Below, piece after piece: positions 41,796-42,044 of a DNA stretch of 42,044 nucleotides; the first letter of the stretch is position 1, and each line of letters opens with the position of its first letter. Position numbers and translations under genes: made by a program. The notes beneath the pieces were generated by a model. That model worked only from the letters and a program-made list of their open reading frames with translations. It was not told the DNA's origin and did not search any database. Location: the NCBI GenBank assembly GCA_040878035.1, contig JBBDMX010000005.1, positions 1-42,044 of the forward strand. Reading direction: 5' to 3'. This stretch comes from JBBDMX01 sp040878035 (GTDB lineage Bacteria; Planctomycetota; Phycisphaerae; Phycisphaerales; Phycisphaeraceae).

Positions 41796-41903
41796 ATAAG
41801 TTGAACATGCCTGCTCTGCCGGTCAGACGGTGGAATGGGGATGAACCATGTACCGACCCGGAATCACAAGGAAAAAGGGCTGCGGTTTTTTTACGAACTC
41901 TGC

Positions 41904-41940
41904 TTCGTGTCCTTCGTGTCCTTCGTGTCTTCGTGGCCCA
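41904..41940. repeat. 9-bp tandem repeat TTCGTGTCC
   Basis: Three or four units of TTCGTGTCC/TTCGTGTCT end in TTCGTGGCCCA. This is the form seen in one arm of long dispersed palindromes in this type of genome; the other arm may be outside or lost. The remaining bases to 42044 are AT-rich and show no gene. Confidence 0.65.
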
Positions 41941-42044
41941 TTCGACCTTTCCCAGATTACCTGTCAGCCCGTGACATTTTTATATTCTTGCGATCTGGTT
42001 ATGCACTTTACTCTAGTTGCGGACCGGGCTATCTTGACTTGGCA

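Overview
The window reads as chromosomal DNA of a GC-rich bacterium. My best guess is a member of the Planctomycetota, possibly a Phycisphaerae-like lineage. This is an inference from GC content, gene families (exported kelch and carboxypeptidase-regulatory-like proteins, sugar-phosphate-isomerase-like TIM barrels, Gfo/Idh/MocA oxidoreductases) and the many long imperfect palindromes between genes built from short motifs such as GATGAACACG. No rRNA or tRNA gene was seen, so the assignment is not firm.

Layout. 0.4-6.5 kb: biotin-protein ligase, a biotin-less pyruvate/oxaloacetate carboxyltransferase, an exported (alpha/alpha)6-barrel-like protein, a Wzz-like coiled-coil protein and phosphatidylserine synthase. 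6.6-10.3 kb (minus strand): hpf, a ptsN-like EIIA and HPr, which is a PTS-Ntr-like regulatory set, then an exported kelch protein and a TIM-barrel protein. 10.4-15.7 kb (plus strand): asnS, an SDR epimerase, threonine ammonia-lyase with an ACT domain and an M20 amidohydrolase. 19.0-24.5 kb (plus strand): a NagB/PIG-L fusion, a ROK regulator, a xylose-isomerase-like protein and a Gfo/Idh/MocA dehydrogenase, an amino-sugar/sugar module. 24.6-30.0 kb (minus strand): a SAM methyltransferase, two 2-hydroxyacyl-CoA-dehydratase/double-cubane-type subunits and their ATP-dependent activase, followed by a TPR-like gene. 30.2-36.8 kb: an exported carboxypeptidase-regulatory/thioredoxin-like protein, then selA and selB. 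37-41.3 kb: an MscS channel with a cyclic-nucleotide-binding domain, ferritin, and a restriction-modification pair with an XhoI/PaeR7I-type nuclease.

Accessory core, 15.7-18.8 kb. This holds what I read as a decayed chromosomal integron. The first 30 codons of an integron integrase gene lie on the plus strand with a promoter-like sequence. Divergent to it is a candidate cassette promoter (Pc), followed by a GTTAGGC core site and two minus-strand gene cassettes. Both cassette ORFs end with their TAA inside an RCCTAAC site, as in integron cassettes. The site between the cassettes is split by an IS110/IS1111-like remnant, and a roughly 180-197 bp module is duplicated at the same place behind both cassettes. 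Next to the truncated integrase is an array of about 15 octamers, mostly palindromic (AAGCGCTT, AAGTACTT), spaced exactly 21 bp apart.

Most interesting signals: (1) the TPR-like gene is in frame, through a single UGA, with an upstream start codon that has a good Shine-Dalgarno site and a signal-peptide-like leader; a 17-nt hairpin with a G-starting loop follows the UGA by 14 nt, as expected of a bacterial SECIS, and selA/selB are 8-12 kb away; (2) the integron remnant with its IS110-type interruption; (3) the 21-bp array; (4) the two-subunit dehydratase-like/activase/methyltransferase operon of unknown substrate. All functional calls come from motif recognition by eye; no database search was possible.
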